Below, piece after piece: positions 17,283 to 25,267 of a DNA stretch of 64,000 nt. The DNA comes from an uncultured Bacteroidota bacterium (GTDB lineage Bacteria > Bacteroidota > Bacteroidia > Chitinophagales > Chitinophagaceae): contig CAIRES010000042.1 in assembly GCA_903877645.1 (NCBI GenBank), positions 1 to 64,000 of the forward strand, written 5' to 3'. The notes beneath the pieces were generated by a model. The model saw only the letters and a program-made list of their open reading frames with translations, was not told the origin of the DNA and ran no database searches. Each line of letters opens with the position of its first letter. Positions within the stretch are counted from its first letter, which is position 1. The translations under genes were made by a program, and so were the position numbers.

Positions 17283-18127
17283 GTTATTCTTGGGAACGGA
17301 GCTTTGTATATTTTACCTCCTTTTCTATGATCTTTCCAAAAAATCGGGAAAGTATTATCTGGCGTTCTGTGCATAGTCACCAATGCCTCTGAGTTTTCAT
17401 AGCCAAAAGAAAAATAATTGCCTTCTATAATTAATTTTTCAATCTCCTTCATTAATTGAATTTGCATCTCTAATATCGGAGAATTATAATTATCGGAGAT
17501 GCCTTTATTCCTCTTGTGCTTTACATACCAAGATATTCCGCTTTTATTTAACCCATCTAGTGTCTCCAGCTGTGCCGCTAACGCAAGTACGTTGATTATT
17601 CCGTTTTTCAAAGACGTATTCTTTCGTATCTCTGATAACGTAGAATTTAGCGTTTCTCCCGACCCTACATAATCATCTACTAAAAACAACAAATCCCCTT
17701 CTTTAAATCTCTCTTTTGAAAAATCTTTATAGGAGTCGATCACTACAAAACTTATGTTTTCATAGTTAGGCCATCCAAAGTAAGCTGATTTAAATAAATA
17801 AATTAGCGACGATGAACTTTTTACCTTCTTAGCATCAGATGGGTTTATTATGGGAAAAACAATTATTCTTTGGCAATTAGCTAATTTATCTTCTTCAATA
17901 GTCTTTATTGTTTCAAGAAGCAATCCCATATATTCTGGCATTGATACCCAAAGATACCTACTACATAAATCCAGAATTAATTCTTTCTGTTCGTTATTGA
18001 GATTTGTTATCAATTCCCAAAAATTCTTTAAAGCATATTCTTGACCGAATTTTGATTGCCACCCATTGTTGGTGAATATAGTTTTTAGCTTGTAAAAGTC
18101 ACTTAACTCCAACTTCCTTTTATCCAT
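17279..18127 (-). CDS. Retron effector: phosphoribosyltransferase-like protein
   Basis: A 282-residue cytosolic protein whose best motif is LLFLVDDYVGSGETLNSTL (Asp-Asp at 151-152), the PRPP-binding loop of type I phosphoribosyltransferases. It is preceded by a helical N-terminal region (LCSRYLWVSMPEYMGLLLETIKTIEED) and 'RIIVFPIINPSDAKKVKSSS'. It is the first gene of the retron operon and overlaps the next by 4 bp. In defence retrons the effector is a toxin held by the RT-msDNA complex and freed by phage; a PRTase effector could modify a nucleotide pool or a nucleic acid, but the target is not inferable. I start at ATG 18127 rather than the GTG before it. Confidence 0.75.
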   Translation of the reverse strand: MDKRKLELSDFYKLKTIFTNNGWQSKFGQEYALKNFWELITNLNNEQKELILDLCSRYLWVSMPEYMGLLLETIKTIEEDKLANCQRIIVFPIINPSDAKKVKSSSSLIYLFKSAYFGWPNYENISFVVIDSYKDFSKERFKEGDLLFLVDDYVGSGETLNSTLSEIRKNTSLKNGIINVLALAAQLETLDGLNKSGISWYVKHKRNKGISDNYNSPILEMQIQLMKEIEKLIIEGNYFSFGYENSEALVTMHRTPDNTFPIFWKDHRKGGKIYKAPFPRIT

Positions 18128-18278
18128 CACTTCATTTTATTATTTTCACGTGTATTTGAATTTAATTCTTGCTTTAAAAGTAACGATTCTCAGCAAAACG
18201 TTTTAAGGATTTCTTTTCTTGCTAAAACAACAGCGGCCACCAATAAGGCAGCCGCTGTATATAAATTTAAAGAACGAT

Positions 18279-19457
18279 CTATTTGCTGATCACAAATTGC
18301 TTGGTGATGCTCTGTCCGTTATTGATGATGCTCATGAAATACAGGCCATTGCTGATATCAGTAAGCTGTATGTTCTCTGCAAAATCAGAGCCGTTAGCCT
18401 TGTAGCTTTTATCAGTTACTACCTGTCCTATTGCGTTATAGATCACAATGCGGGTATCAGCAGGGTTATCCAATGTACCCTTTACAGTGATCATGTTTTT
18501 GGCAGGGTTAGGATACAACGTTACTTCCATCATTGTAGGTACCGGTGTCACCTCAAGTGAGTTGAGTGGCAGCAGCCTTATTTTTGATGATATAGCGTTC
18601 TCCACTGTAGCTACAGACCCTGCAGATGTATTCTGCTGCAGCACCAGTCCTATTACTTTCATTTGCTTACGGTTGTAGCCGGCAGGTATAGTGTAGGTAT
18701 AAGTAATAGCATTCTTTGTTCCTATACTCGGGTCAGTGAATGCAGGGTCTCCGTAAATACCACCTGTAGTAGCCAGTACAGCCCTAACCACATCCATGTG
18801 CGAGTATTTTGAAACAGGAGCTATAGGATCACCTAAACCAAAATACCATGACGTGTCGCCCGGAGAGCCGCCAAAATAGGTATAGTTTTGTGCACCGCAT
18901 GGCACACAACCTGCATAATTCGCCTGAGAATAGCTACCCGCGCTGCTCACGCTGTCTTCCGTTACATAAGCATTTATATTCCAGCTACCTGTAAGTGATG
19001 TCAGTGCAATTCCTGTTACCTCTACGGTAAGCAGCCTGCTGCCGGTATCAAATGTACTTTTCATATCCACCTGGAAATTTGGTGTTACGGTCATCCTGGC
19101 TGCTACTGCGCCATCCCATGGCCTGCCCACTGATACACCGCTACCTTGGTTGGTACGGTCTATAGTAGCGCCGGGGAAACCTACAAGCGATGTATAATCA
19201 GTATTGTAAGTATCCGGGCTAAGCGTCATTGGATCAGATGGCCTGTTATGAAAAGAAGCCACTATCACATGCGGGTAAGTAGGAATGATATTGCGCACTA
19301 TGTCTTCTGCGCCATCGGGGCAATAGCCACACCAGTTTCCTGTGCCTTCTTCCAGCAGTACATACTTTGTTGTACCTGTAGATACGTGCATCTGCCCGAA
19401 AGAGTTACCCATTATCAGCAGTGCTGAGGATAATAACAATGTAAATTTCAGTTTCAT
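18279..19457 (-). CDS. Omp28-like secreted thioredoxin-fold protein with T9SS sorting domain
   Basis: Signal peptide MKLKFTLLLSSALLIMGNSFGQ. The N-terminal domain carries NWCGYCPDG, a CxxC thioredoxin-like motif in the context 'LLEEGTGNWCGYC' typical of Omp28-related outer-membrane proteins. A middle beta-rich region (GGIYGDPAFTDPSIGTKNAITY) follows. The last 80 residues are a T9SS type A sorting domain: LYPNPAKNMITV, 'IVIYNAIGQVV' and 'LTDISNGLYFMSI..KQFVISK'. So it crosses the outer membrane through PorV/PorU-type machinery and is probably surface-attached. Its partner or substrate is unknown. Confidence 0.85.
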   Translation of the reverse strand: MKLKFTLLLSSALLIMGNSFGQMHVSTGTTKYVLLEEGTGNWCGYCPDGAEDIVRNIIPTYPHVIVASFHNRPSDPMTLSPDTYNTDYTSLVGFPGATIDRTNQGSGVSVGRPWDGAVAARMTVTPNFQVDMKSTFDTGSRLLTVEVTGIALTSLTGSWNINAYVTEDSVSSAGSYSQANYAGCVPCGAQNYTYFGGSPGDTSWYFGLGDPIAPVSKYSHMDVVRAVLATTGGIYGDPAFTDPSIGTKNAITYTYTIPAGYNRKQMKVIGLVLQQNTSAGSVATVENAISSKIRLLPLNSLEVTPVPTMMEVTLYPNPAKNMITVKGTLDNPADTRIVIYNAIGQVVTDKSYKANGSDFAENIQLTDISNGLYFMSIINNGQSITKQFVISK

Positions 19458-19634
19458 CTTTGTATAAATTTTAGAGTAAATTAGTTTTATAGCTATGTAA
19501 ATTTATGAAATTCTTTTGTATTCAAAACGATTTATTTAGTCGAAACCACGATTTTTCCATATAAATATACGTTATTTATAATAAAACGGGTCTAAATGGT
19601 GCATTTTTACCTTTAAGTCAATTAGCTATTTGGT

Positions 19635-19642
19635 TACTTTTG
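19635..19642 (+). promoter_or_regulatory. -7 box (TACTTTTG), nearly leaderless rhomboid promoter
   Basis: TACTTTTG matches TAnnTTTG and is only 4 bp before the ATG at 19647. Confidence 0.55.
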
Positions 19643-19646
19643 CAGT

Positions 19647-20483
19647 ATGACGAATTACAGGCCCGGCAACCCCCAATCAATGCCCCCGGTTGTAAAAAAC
19701 ATTATCATCATCAATGTGCTCATTGTTTTGCTGCAGTTTGCCCTTGGTAAGTCTGGCATCAACCTGGCCGATTACCTGGGCCTGCACTACTGGGCATCTC
19801 CGTTATTCCGCTGGTGGCAGCCGCTTACCCACATGTTCATGCACGGCGACCCTTATGATGTGCAGCAAACCCTCATGCACATTGGCTTCAATATGTTTGC
19901 CCTCTGGATGTTTGGCCGCATACTCGAGAATATGTGGGGGCCAAAGCGCTTCCTTATTTTTTATATTGTTTGCGGCCTCGGTGCTGCGGTCTGCCACATG
20001 GGTGTGCTCACATTCGAGTATACCCGCTTCTACAATGACTTCCTCCACTACCAGGCGCATCCGGGGTACAGTGAATTCCTGATTTTTATGCGCCACCATG
20101 GCCTTGATATAAACCCCGTATACCTGAAAGAATGGGCTCAGTTCCCCTCGTCTCCCGACGCGATCAGGCAATCGGTTGATTTTCTTAACACTCATTACAC
20201 CGGCATGATCAACGAGGCCACTGTAGGCGCTTCGGGCGCAGTTTTCGGCGTTTTGTTTGCGTTTGCCTACCTGTTTCCTAATACCGAATTATTGCTCATT
20301 TTCCCGCCCATACCGGTCAAGGCCAAATGGGTGGTTACTGTGTATGCATTGATCGAGTTATTTTCGGGCATACAAAACTCGGCCGGCGATAATGTAGCCC
20401 ATTTTGCACACCTTGGTGGTATGCTCTTTGCTTTCTTATTGTTAAGAATATGGAATAACAAGGCCTCCAACCGCTTTTATTGA
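19647..20483 (+). CDS. Rhomboid intramembrane serine protease
   Basis: A 278-residue polytopic membrane protein. HIGFNMFALWMFG (78-90) is the oxyanion-side helix of rhomboids, GASGAVFG (194-201) holds the nucleophile Ser196, and AHFAHLGGM (251-259) gives the base His255. Both dyad residues are present, so it should be active, cleaving membrane proteins within the lipid bilayer. An unusually long hydrophilic insert (about 125-190) separates the middle TM segments. It is followed 15 bp later by a second rhomboid-like gene lacking the dyad. Confidence 0.92.
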   Translation: MTNYRPGNPQSMPPVVKNIIIINVLIVLLQFALGKSGINLADYLGLHYWASPLFRWWQPLTHMFMHGDPYDVQQTLMHIGFNMFALWMFGRILENMWGPKRFLIFYIVCGLGAAVCHMGVLTFEYTRFYNDFLHYQAHPGYSEFLIFMRHHGLDINPVYLKEWAQFPSSPDAIRQSVDFLNTHYTGMINEATVGASGAVFGVLFAFAYLFPNTELLLIFPPIPVKAKWVVTVYALIELFSGIQNSAGDNVAHFAHLGGMLFAFLLLRIWNNKASNRFY

Positions 20484-20498
20484 TAATTTTACGAAACG

Positions 20499-21398
20499 AT
20501 GAGTACAGGGCACAAAAGATCAATGCTATCTTACATACCGGGATATAAAAATAATGCAGTCTTGCAGGTCATTATATTTTCGGCGGTCGGCTATACTATG
20601 CTGGCCCTTTGCTGGGCTATTATCAAGCTGGTATATGATGGCGACAGTTCTAATTACGACATCCATTTTATACCCAATCTTGCCCTGCCCGCACTGGCAT
20701 TCTATAAGGCTCATTGGTGGACGCTATTGACCTATGGCTGGTTTCAGAACATTGGTTTTATGGAGCTCATTAGCAATATGCTCTGGCTGTACTGTTTCGG
20801 CTCTGTGGTGCAGTCGCTCGTTGGCCCCCGGCAGATCATTGCCTTGTATACCTACAGCCTGCTCACAGGTGGCATATTTTACCTGCTGGCACAACTGCTT
20901 CCCGGATCATTGGGTGTTTGCCCGCCCTTTATCCTCGGCCCACGCGCGGGGCTTATGGGCATGGCGGCGGCAGCCGTTACACTTACCCCCCGGTATCGCT
21001 TCTACCTCACCGAAACCTTCAGCATACCCATCCTCGTTGTCGCGGGCATATTTACATTCCTCATGCTGCTGAGCTCTGGTTATTACCTGTCTGTAGTATT
21101 GATGCTGGCGGGCGGCGCGTTGACGGGTCTCGCATATATAAAGTTGTTGAAAGCAGGTTATCGGCCGGGAGCATGGATGTATTCTTTTGCCGACAAAATG
21201 GAAAGCCTCGTAACACCCAATGAGCGCAACATACGCAATAAGCAAGGCCGTGGCAATATCTTTCACAATCCCTACCGCTCGCAAAAAGAAGCCCTGCAAG
21301 ACCGTGTAGACGATATACTCGATAAGATCAACCAGAAAGGCTACAACTCCCTCACTACCGAAGAAAGGGATATCCTATCCCGCGCCGGTAAAGAGTAG
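20499..21398 (+). CDS. Inactive rhomboid-like membrane protein
   Basis: A 299-residue protein with rhomboid topology and the conserved ISNMLWLYCFG (91-101), paralogous to the upstream protein. The nucleophile motif GxSG is replaced by GPRAG (147-151, Ala150 at the Ser position) and the histidine helix reads LAGG (203-206, Leu at the His position). Both catalytic residues are therefore lost, as in iRhoms and derlins. A charged C-terminal tail ends 'LDKINQKGYNSLTTEERDILSRAGKE', a motif seen at the end of many Bacteroidota rhomboid proteins. It is probably a regulator or chaperone of the active neighbour (inference). Start at ATG 20499. Confidence 0.85.
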   Translation: MSTGHKRSMLSYIPGYKNNAVLQVIIFSAVGYTMLALCWAIIKLVYDGDSSNYDIHFIPNLALPALAFYKAHWWTLLTYGWFQNIGFMELISNMLWLYCFGSVVQSLVGPRQIIALYTYSLLTGGIFYLLAQLLPGSLGVCPPFILGPRAGLMGMAAAAVTLTPRYRFYLTETFSIPILVVAGIFTFLMLLSSGYYLSVVLMLAGGALTGLAYIKLLKAGYRPGAWMYSFADKMESLVTPNERNIRNKQGRGNIFHNPYRSQKEALQDRVDDILDKINQKGYNSLTTEERDILSRAGKE

Positions 21399-21490
21399 CG
21401 CAATTTGAATTTCTAAGATCGCCCGGCTCAAAACACATGCCTTTGCGACTCTGCGTCTTTGCGGTTAAACCTTGATCTCGCGGATAACAA

Positions 21491-22348
21491 CTACATGATC
21501 ACATCAAACGGGCGGGCAATGTTGTTCAGGTCGGTATAAATACGCTGCAGCTCCTTTTCTTTCTCATACACAATAAAGGTATGTGCATCCACCAGTATCT
21601 TGATGCTGGTATTGAGCTCCAACTGTTCTTTATACACATTTTCTTTTGCTTCCGTTCTTAGCTGTGGGTTGCGCTTCATCGACTTATAGTACGTGAACCA
21701 CGAAGAGATAAAAATAAACGGATAGAACAAAAACATGAGCGCCACCGATGTTTTATTCACCCTGTTAAACACCACCTTATCTATCTTAAAACCCGTCAGC
21801 TTACCAATAACCCTCAGTTTCTGTATGCCGGTGAGGAATATATGCCCGTAGTATATCTCGTCATTCAGCGATTTTTCAGCCATCCATACCGAATCTATTT
21901 CATTGGGCGGCATCAGCTTATTCAGGTCTTCGCATTCAAAAAGCAGGTAGCTCATTTTTGCTTTCAGGTTAGAATAGCTGGGTGTTGTCATCAGAAATTT
22001 GCCCCCCTGCTTCAGTATCCTGTTGAACTCTTTATAGGCTTTAAACTGATCCGAAAAATGCTCGACACCTTCCTGGCAAATAATATAATCGGCATACGCA
22101 TCCGGTACCGGTATCTTATCCAGTATATCCGCCCTGGTGCAGGGTATTTCCTTCAGCATAAAATATTCCGGGAAAAGATCGAATGCCTCCACCTTGGCAC
22201 CCAGCTCCAGCAGTATCTCAGAGGTAACTCCGCTGCCCGCAGCCAGGTCCAGTACCACCTTGCCCTTCAGGTCATCCTTAATGCCCATTAGGTAGTTCTT
22301 TACATAGTATTTCGGGCTCTTCGGATTATTTACGTGTGGATCGATCAT
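21491..22348 (-). CDS. Class I SAM-dependent methyltransferase with membrane segment
   Basis: Rossmann methyltransferase: VVLDLAAGSGVTSEILLELGAKVEAFD is motif I with the acidic end of beta 2, YIICQEGVEHFSD is motif IV, and ILKQGGKFLMTTPSYSN is the post-II strand. A hydrophobic stretch near 215-232 (VALMFLFYPFIFISSWF) suggests membrane attachment. The C-terminal part is helical. Relatives act on quinones, lipids or glycans; the substrate is unknown. Convergent with the rhomboid pair. Confidence 0.8.
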   Translation of the reverse strand: MIDPHVNNPKSPKYYVKNYLMGIKDDLKGKVVLDLAAGSGVTSEILLELGAKVEAFDLFPEYFMLKEIPCTRADILDKIPVPDAYADYIICQEGVEHFSDQFKAYKEFNRILKQGGKFLMTTPSYSNLKAKMSYLLFECEDLNKLMPPNEIDSVWMAEKSLNDEIYYGHIFLTGIQKLRVIGKLTGFKIDKVVFNRVNKTSVALMFLFYPFIFISSWFTYYKSMKRNPQLRTEAKENVYKEQLELNTSIKILVDAHTFIVYEKEKELQRIYTDLNNIARPFDVIM

Positions 22349-22552
22349 TTTTTTGAAAGTATTTCCTGCTAGTCAAGGTTTGAGGCTAACTAACCGGTAG
22401 CGAAAGTATCAGAGAATATCCAATCATCAAAATTACAGGATATTCTTTCATAGTGTATGGGCACAAAGTAGCAGCATACCGTTAAAATGACGCTATTCAC
22501 CGCTATCGCAGCCATATATACCGTAAAAACCATAAAGCACTGTTTTTTAGCC

Positions 22553-22572
22553 TATTTTTGCCATTATTTTTG
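22553..22572 (+). promoter_or_regulatory. Tandem -7 boxes (TATTTTTG) upstream of cysS
   Basis: Two TATTTTTG copies (22553-22560 and 22565-22572), both TAnnTTTG matches, lie 45-65 bp before the cysS ATG. The preceding 22349-22552 shows no gene. Confidence 0.4.
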
Positions 22573-22617
22573 AACTGATTTTATATAAATTTTGCAACTA
22601 TCAATCTTGATCTAATT

Positions 22618-24111
22618 ATGTCGGAACTACACGTCCACAATTCATTTACCCGGCAAAAAGAAAAATTCACCTCCATTACCCCGGGTTATGCGGGCCTGTA
22701 TGTGTGCGGGCCTACCGTATCCGGCGAATCGCACCTTGGCCATTCACGTCCCTACATTACATTTGATGTAGTGCAGCGCTACCTCAGGCACCTGGGCTAT
22801 AAAGTGCGCTATGTACGCAACATCACCGATGCCGGCCACTTTGAAGAAGAAGGCCGTGAAGCAATAGATAAGGTGGGCGAAAAAGCCAAGCTGGAAAAAA
22901 TGGAACCTATGGAAATGGTGCAGAAATACACCAACCTGTTTCACCATGCCTTCCGCCTCTTCAACTGCGAAGACCCTGCCATAGAGCCTACTGCAACCGG
23001 CCATATTGTGGAGCAGATCAACATGATAGAAGATATTATCAGTAAGGGATATGCTTACGAAGTAAATGGCTCTGTATACTTTGATGTAAAAAAATATGCA
23101 GCTAGTTATCCTTACGGCAAATTGTCGGGCAGGGTACTTGAAGACCAGTTGGAGACAACCCGCGAACTGGATGGCCAGGATGAAAAACGCAACAAAGCAG
23201 ATTTCGCACTCTGGAAAAACGCACCACCCGAGCACATCATGCGCTGGAAAAGCCCATGGGGCGAAGGTTTTCCCGGATGGCATATTGAGTGCTCGGCTAT
23301 GAGCAGCAAATACCTCGGCGAAACATTTGACATTCATGGCGGCGGTATGGACCTGCAGTTTCCGCATCATGAGAGTGAGATAGCACAGAGCACCATAGCC
23401 CACGGCCACGCGCCTGTGAATTACTGGATGCACAACAACATGATCACCATCAACGGCAAGAAGATGGGCAAGAGCTACAACAACGTGATCAAGCTATCTG
23501 AGCTATTCAGCGGCAACCATCCGTTGTTAGAGCAGGCTTATCACCCCATGGTAGTGCGTTTTTATATTTTACAAACACATTACCGCAGCACACTCGATTT
23601 TTCTAACGAAGCACTGCAGGCCTCTGAGCGGGCTTTCCGGAGGCTGTGGGAAGCCTATGCGATTTTGCAGAAGCTGGCACACAGCGGCAACACAGATGCA
23701 GAAGACACCGAGCTCGATCAAAAAGTAATAACGTGGTGCAACGAATGCGCCGACTTCATGAACGATGACCTGAATACAGCTAAAGTATTGGCCAACCTGT
23801 TTGAACTTGCGCCCGTGATCAACGGTATGAAAGGCGGGCAGGTAAGTATTGAAGCACTATCTGCTGATACATTCGCATTGCTCAAAAATACCTTCAAAAC
23901 ATACCTGGAAGATATCCTGGGGATGCAGCCGCTGCAAGCTGAGCAAAGCGGCAAACTGGATAGTGTACTCTCATTGCTTATAGAAATAAGGACGGATGCC
24001 AAAAAAAGGAAAGACTTCGCCACATCAGACCAGATACGCAACAAGCTTGCCGAAACCGGCGTGCAACTGAAAGACGAGAAAGACGGAACGGTGTCATATA
24101 CCATTGAATAA
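22618..24111 (+). CDS. cysS: Cysteinyl-tRNA synthetase
   Basis: Charges tRNA-Cys. Class I signature HLGH (39-42) and KMGKS (282-286, the KMSKS loop); zinc ligands Cys30 in YVCGPTVSGES, the Cys in GWHIECSAM and the HH in FPHHESEIAQS. The C-terminal helical anticodon-binding region ends 'DQIRNKLAETGVQLKDEKDGT'. Length 497, slightly longer than the E. coli enzyme because of an insert near 165-195. The following DUF1016 gene begins 13 bp after its stop. Confidence 0.96.
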   Translation: MSELHVHNSFTRQKEKFTSITPGYAGLYVCGPTVSGESHLGHSRPYITFDVVQRYLRHLGYKVRYVRNITDAGHFEEEGREAIDKVGEKAKLEKMEPMEMVQKYTNLFHHAFRLFNCEDPAIEPTATGHIVEQINMIEDIISKGYAYEVNGSVYFDVKKYAASYPYGKLSGRVLEDQLETTRELDGQDEKRNKADFALWKNAPPEHIMRWKSPWGEGFPGWHIECSAMSSKYLGETFDIHGGGMDLQFPHHESEIAQSTIAHGHAPVNYWMHNNMITINGKKMGKSYNNVIKLSELFSGNHPLLEQAYHPMVVRFYILQTHYRSTLDFSNEALQASERAFRRLWEAYAILQKLAHSGNTDAEDTELDQKVITWCNECADFMNDDLNTAKVLANLFELAPVINGMKGGQVSIEALSADTFALLKNTFKTYLEDILGMQPLQAEQSGKLDSVLSLLIEIRTDAKKRKDFATSDQIRNKLAETGVQLKDEKDGTVSYTIE

Positions 24112-24124
24112 ACATTTACTCAGC

Positions 24125-25258
24125 ATGAAATTCAGCGAACTCATCGGGGCGCTTTCAAAAGTTAATACCGAGCTTCTGGATCAAAGTGTAAGAGCTGTAA
24201 ACACAGCTCTTACAGTCCGTAATTGGGTCTTTGGATTTTACATTGTAGAGTTTGAACAGAATGGAAATGACCGCGCTGAATATGGAAAAGGCCTCCTGTC
24301 GGCTATTTCACAAGAGATGCAAAGTCGGCAGATGTCTAATACTGATGAACGGGAATTGCGCCGTTGCCGCCAATTTTACACTACATATCCCCAGGCAGAC
24401 ACATTCATTTTTTCCAATAACCGAATTCGGGGGTTGCTGTCCCCCGAATTCAAGTTAAGAGAAAATAATATAGAAGCTTCTTCGATGCAAATTCGGGGAA
24501 CGGCATCCCCCGAATTCACATTGCCTGACCTGCACTATGAAAATTTGTTCAACAAACTGTCTTATTCGCATTTTATAGAGCTAATACGCATTGATGATCC
24601 AATGAAGCGCCTATTTTATGAATTGGAGTGCATCAAAGGTGTTTGGAGCTTAAAGGAATTAAAAAGACAAACAGGTTCGTTATTATATGAGCGAACAGGG
24701 TTATCTGAAAATAAAGAAACCTTATTGGCATCCGCAAATCAAAATAAGCAGACTCTTACTTTCTCAGACCTGATCCGTGACCCGTACATTTTTGAATTCC
24801 TGGGGTTAAAAAAACAGGATGTGTTACCCGAAAAAGAAATGGAGCAGGCTTTGCTTGACCATTTATTACAATTCCTGTTAGAGTTAGGTAAGGGCTTTTG
24901 CTTTGAAGCCCGGCAAAAAAGGATAATCATTGATAATGAGCATCATTTTATAGACCTGGTCTTTTATCACCGTACACTCCATTGCAACGTATTGATAGAT
25001 CTGAAAACGGAGCGATTCAATCATGCGCACGCAGGCCAATTAAATATGTACCTTGAGTACTACAAAAAATATGAATTAGCTGAAGGGGATAATCCACCGG
25101 TAGGCATCTTGCTTTGCTCGGATAAAGACAAGGAACATGTAGAATTTGCCACTGCCGGTATCGACGATAAAGTTTTTGTATCTCAATACATGGTTGCTTT
25201 ACCCGGCAAACAGGAATTAGAGCAGTTTATAAAAAAAGAAATTAAAGAACAAGAATAG
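24125..25258 (+). CDS. DUF1016 / YhcG-family PDDEXK nuclease
   Basis: N-terminal DUF1016 helical domain (VRAVNTALTVRNWVFGFYIVEFEQNG, RRCRQFYTTYPQ) followed by a PDDEXK fold: DVLPEKEMEQALLDHL, LGKGFCFEARQKRI, 'HFIDLVFYHRTLHCNVLIDLK' (catalytic Asp and Asp-Leu-Lys) and 'AGQLNMYLEYYKKY'. Proteins of this family are putative nucleases often found in defence or mobile regions, role unproven. I start at ATG 24125; the longer frame begins at TTG 24104 within cysS. Two in-frame palindromes (24423-24517) encode repeated RGxxSPEF peptides in the linker. Located between cysS and an exporter gene; probably acquired. Confidence 0.85.
   Translation: MKFSELIGALSKVNTELLDQSVRAVNTALTVRNWVFGFYIVEFEQNGNDRAEYGKGLLSAISQEMQSRQMSNTDERELRRCRQFYTTYPQADTFIFSNNRIRGLLSPEFKLRENNIEASSMQIRGTASPEFTLPDLHYENLFNKLSYSHFIELIRIDDPMKRLFYELECIKGVWSLKELKRQTGSLLYERTGLSENKETLLASANQNKQTLTFSDLIRDPYIFEFLGLKKQDVLPEKEMEQALLDHLLQFLLELGKGFCFEARQKRIIIDNEHHFIDLVFYHRTLHCNVLIDLKTERFNHAHAGQLNMYLEYYKKYELAEGDNPPVGILLCSDKDKEHVEFATAGIDDKVFVSQYMVALPGKQELEQFIKKEIKEQE
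24423..24517 (+). repeat. Two in-frame palindromic repeats inside the nuclease gene
   Basis: The first palindrome has perfect 11-bp arms GAATTCGGGGG/CCCCCGAATTC (24423-24433, 24441-24451). The second has AATTCGGGG/CCCCGAATT (24490-24498, 24508-24516). Both are read in the same frame, giving IRGLLSPEF and IRGTASPEF, so the element adds codons without breaking the gene. Confidence 0.7.
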
Positions 25259-25267
25259 TACACAACC

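Noticed and set aside
21437-21470. Possible small RNA or terminator after the inactive rhomboid
   Set aside because: It is a run of near-repeats (TTTGCGACTCTGCGTCTTTGCGG) of the dispersed kind seen in many bacteria; it forms no stable hairpin or T tract.
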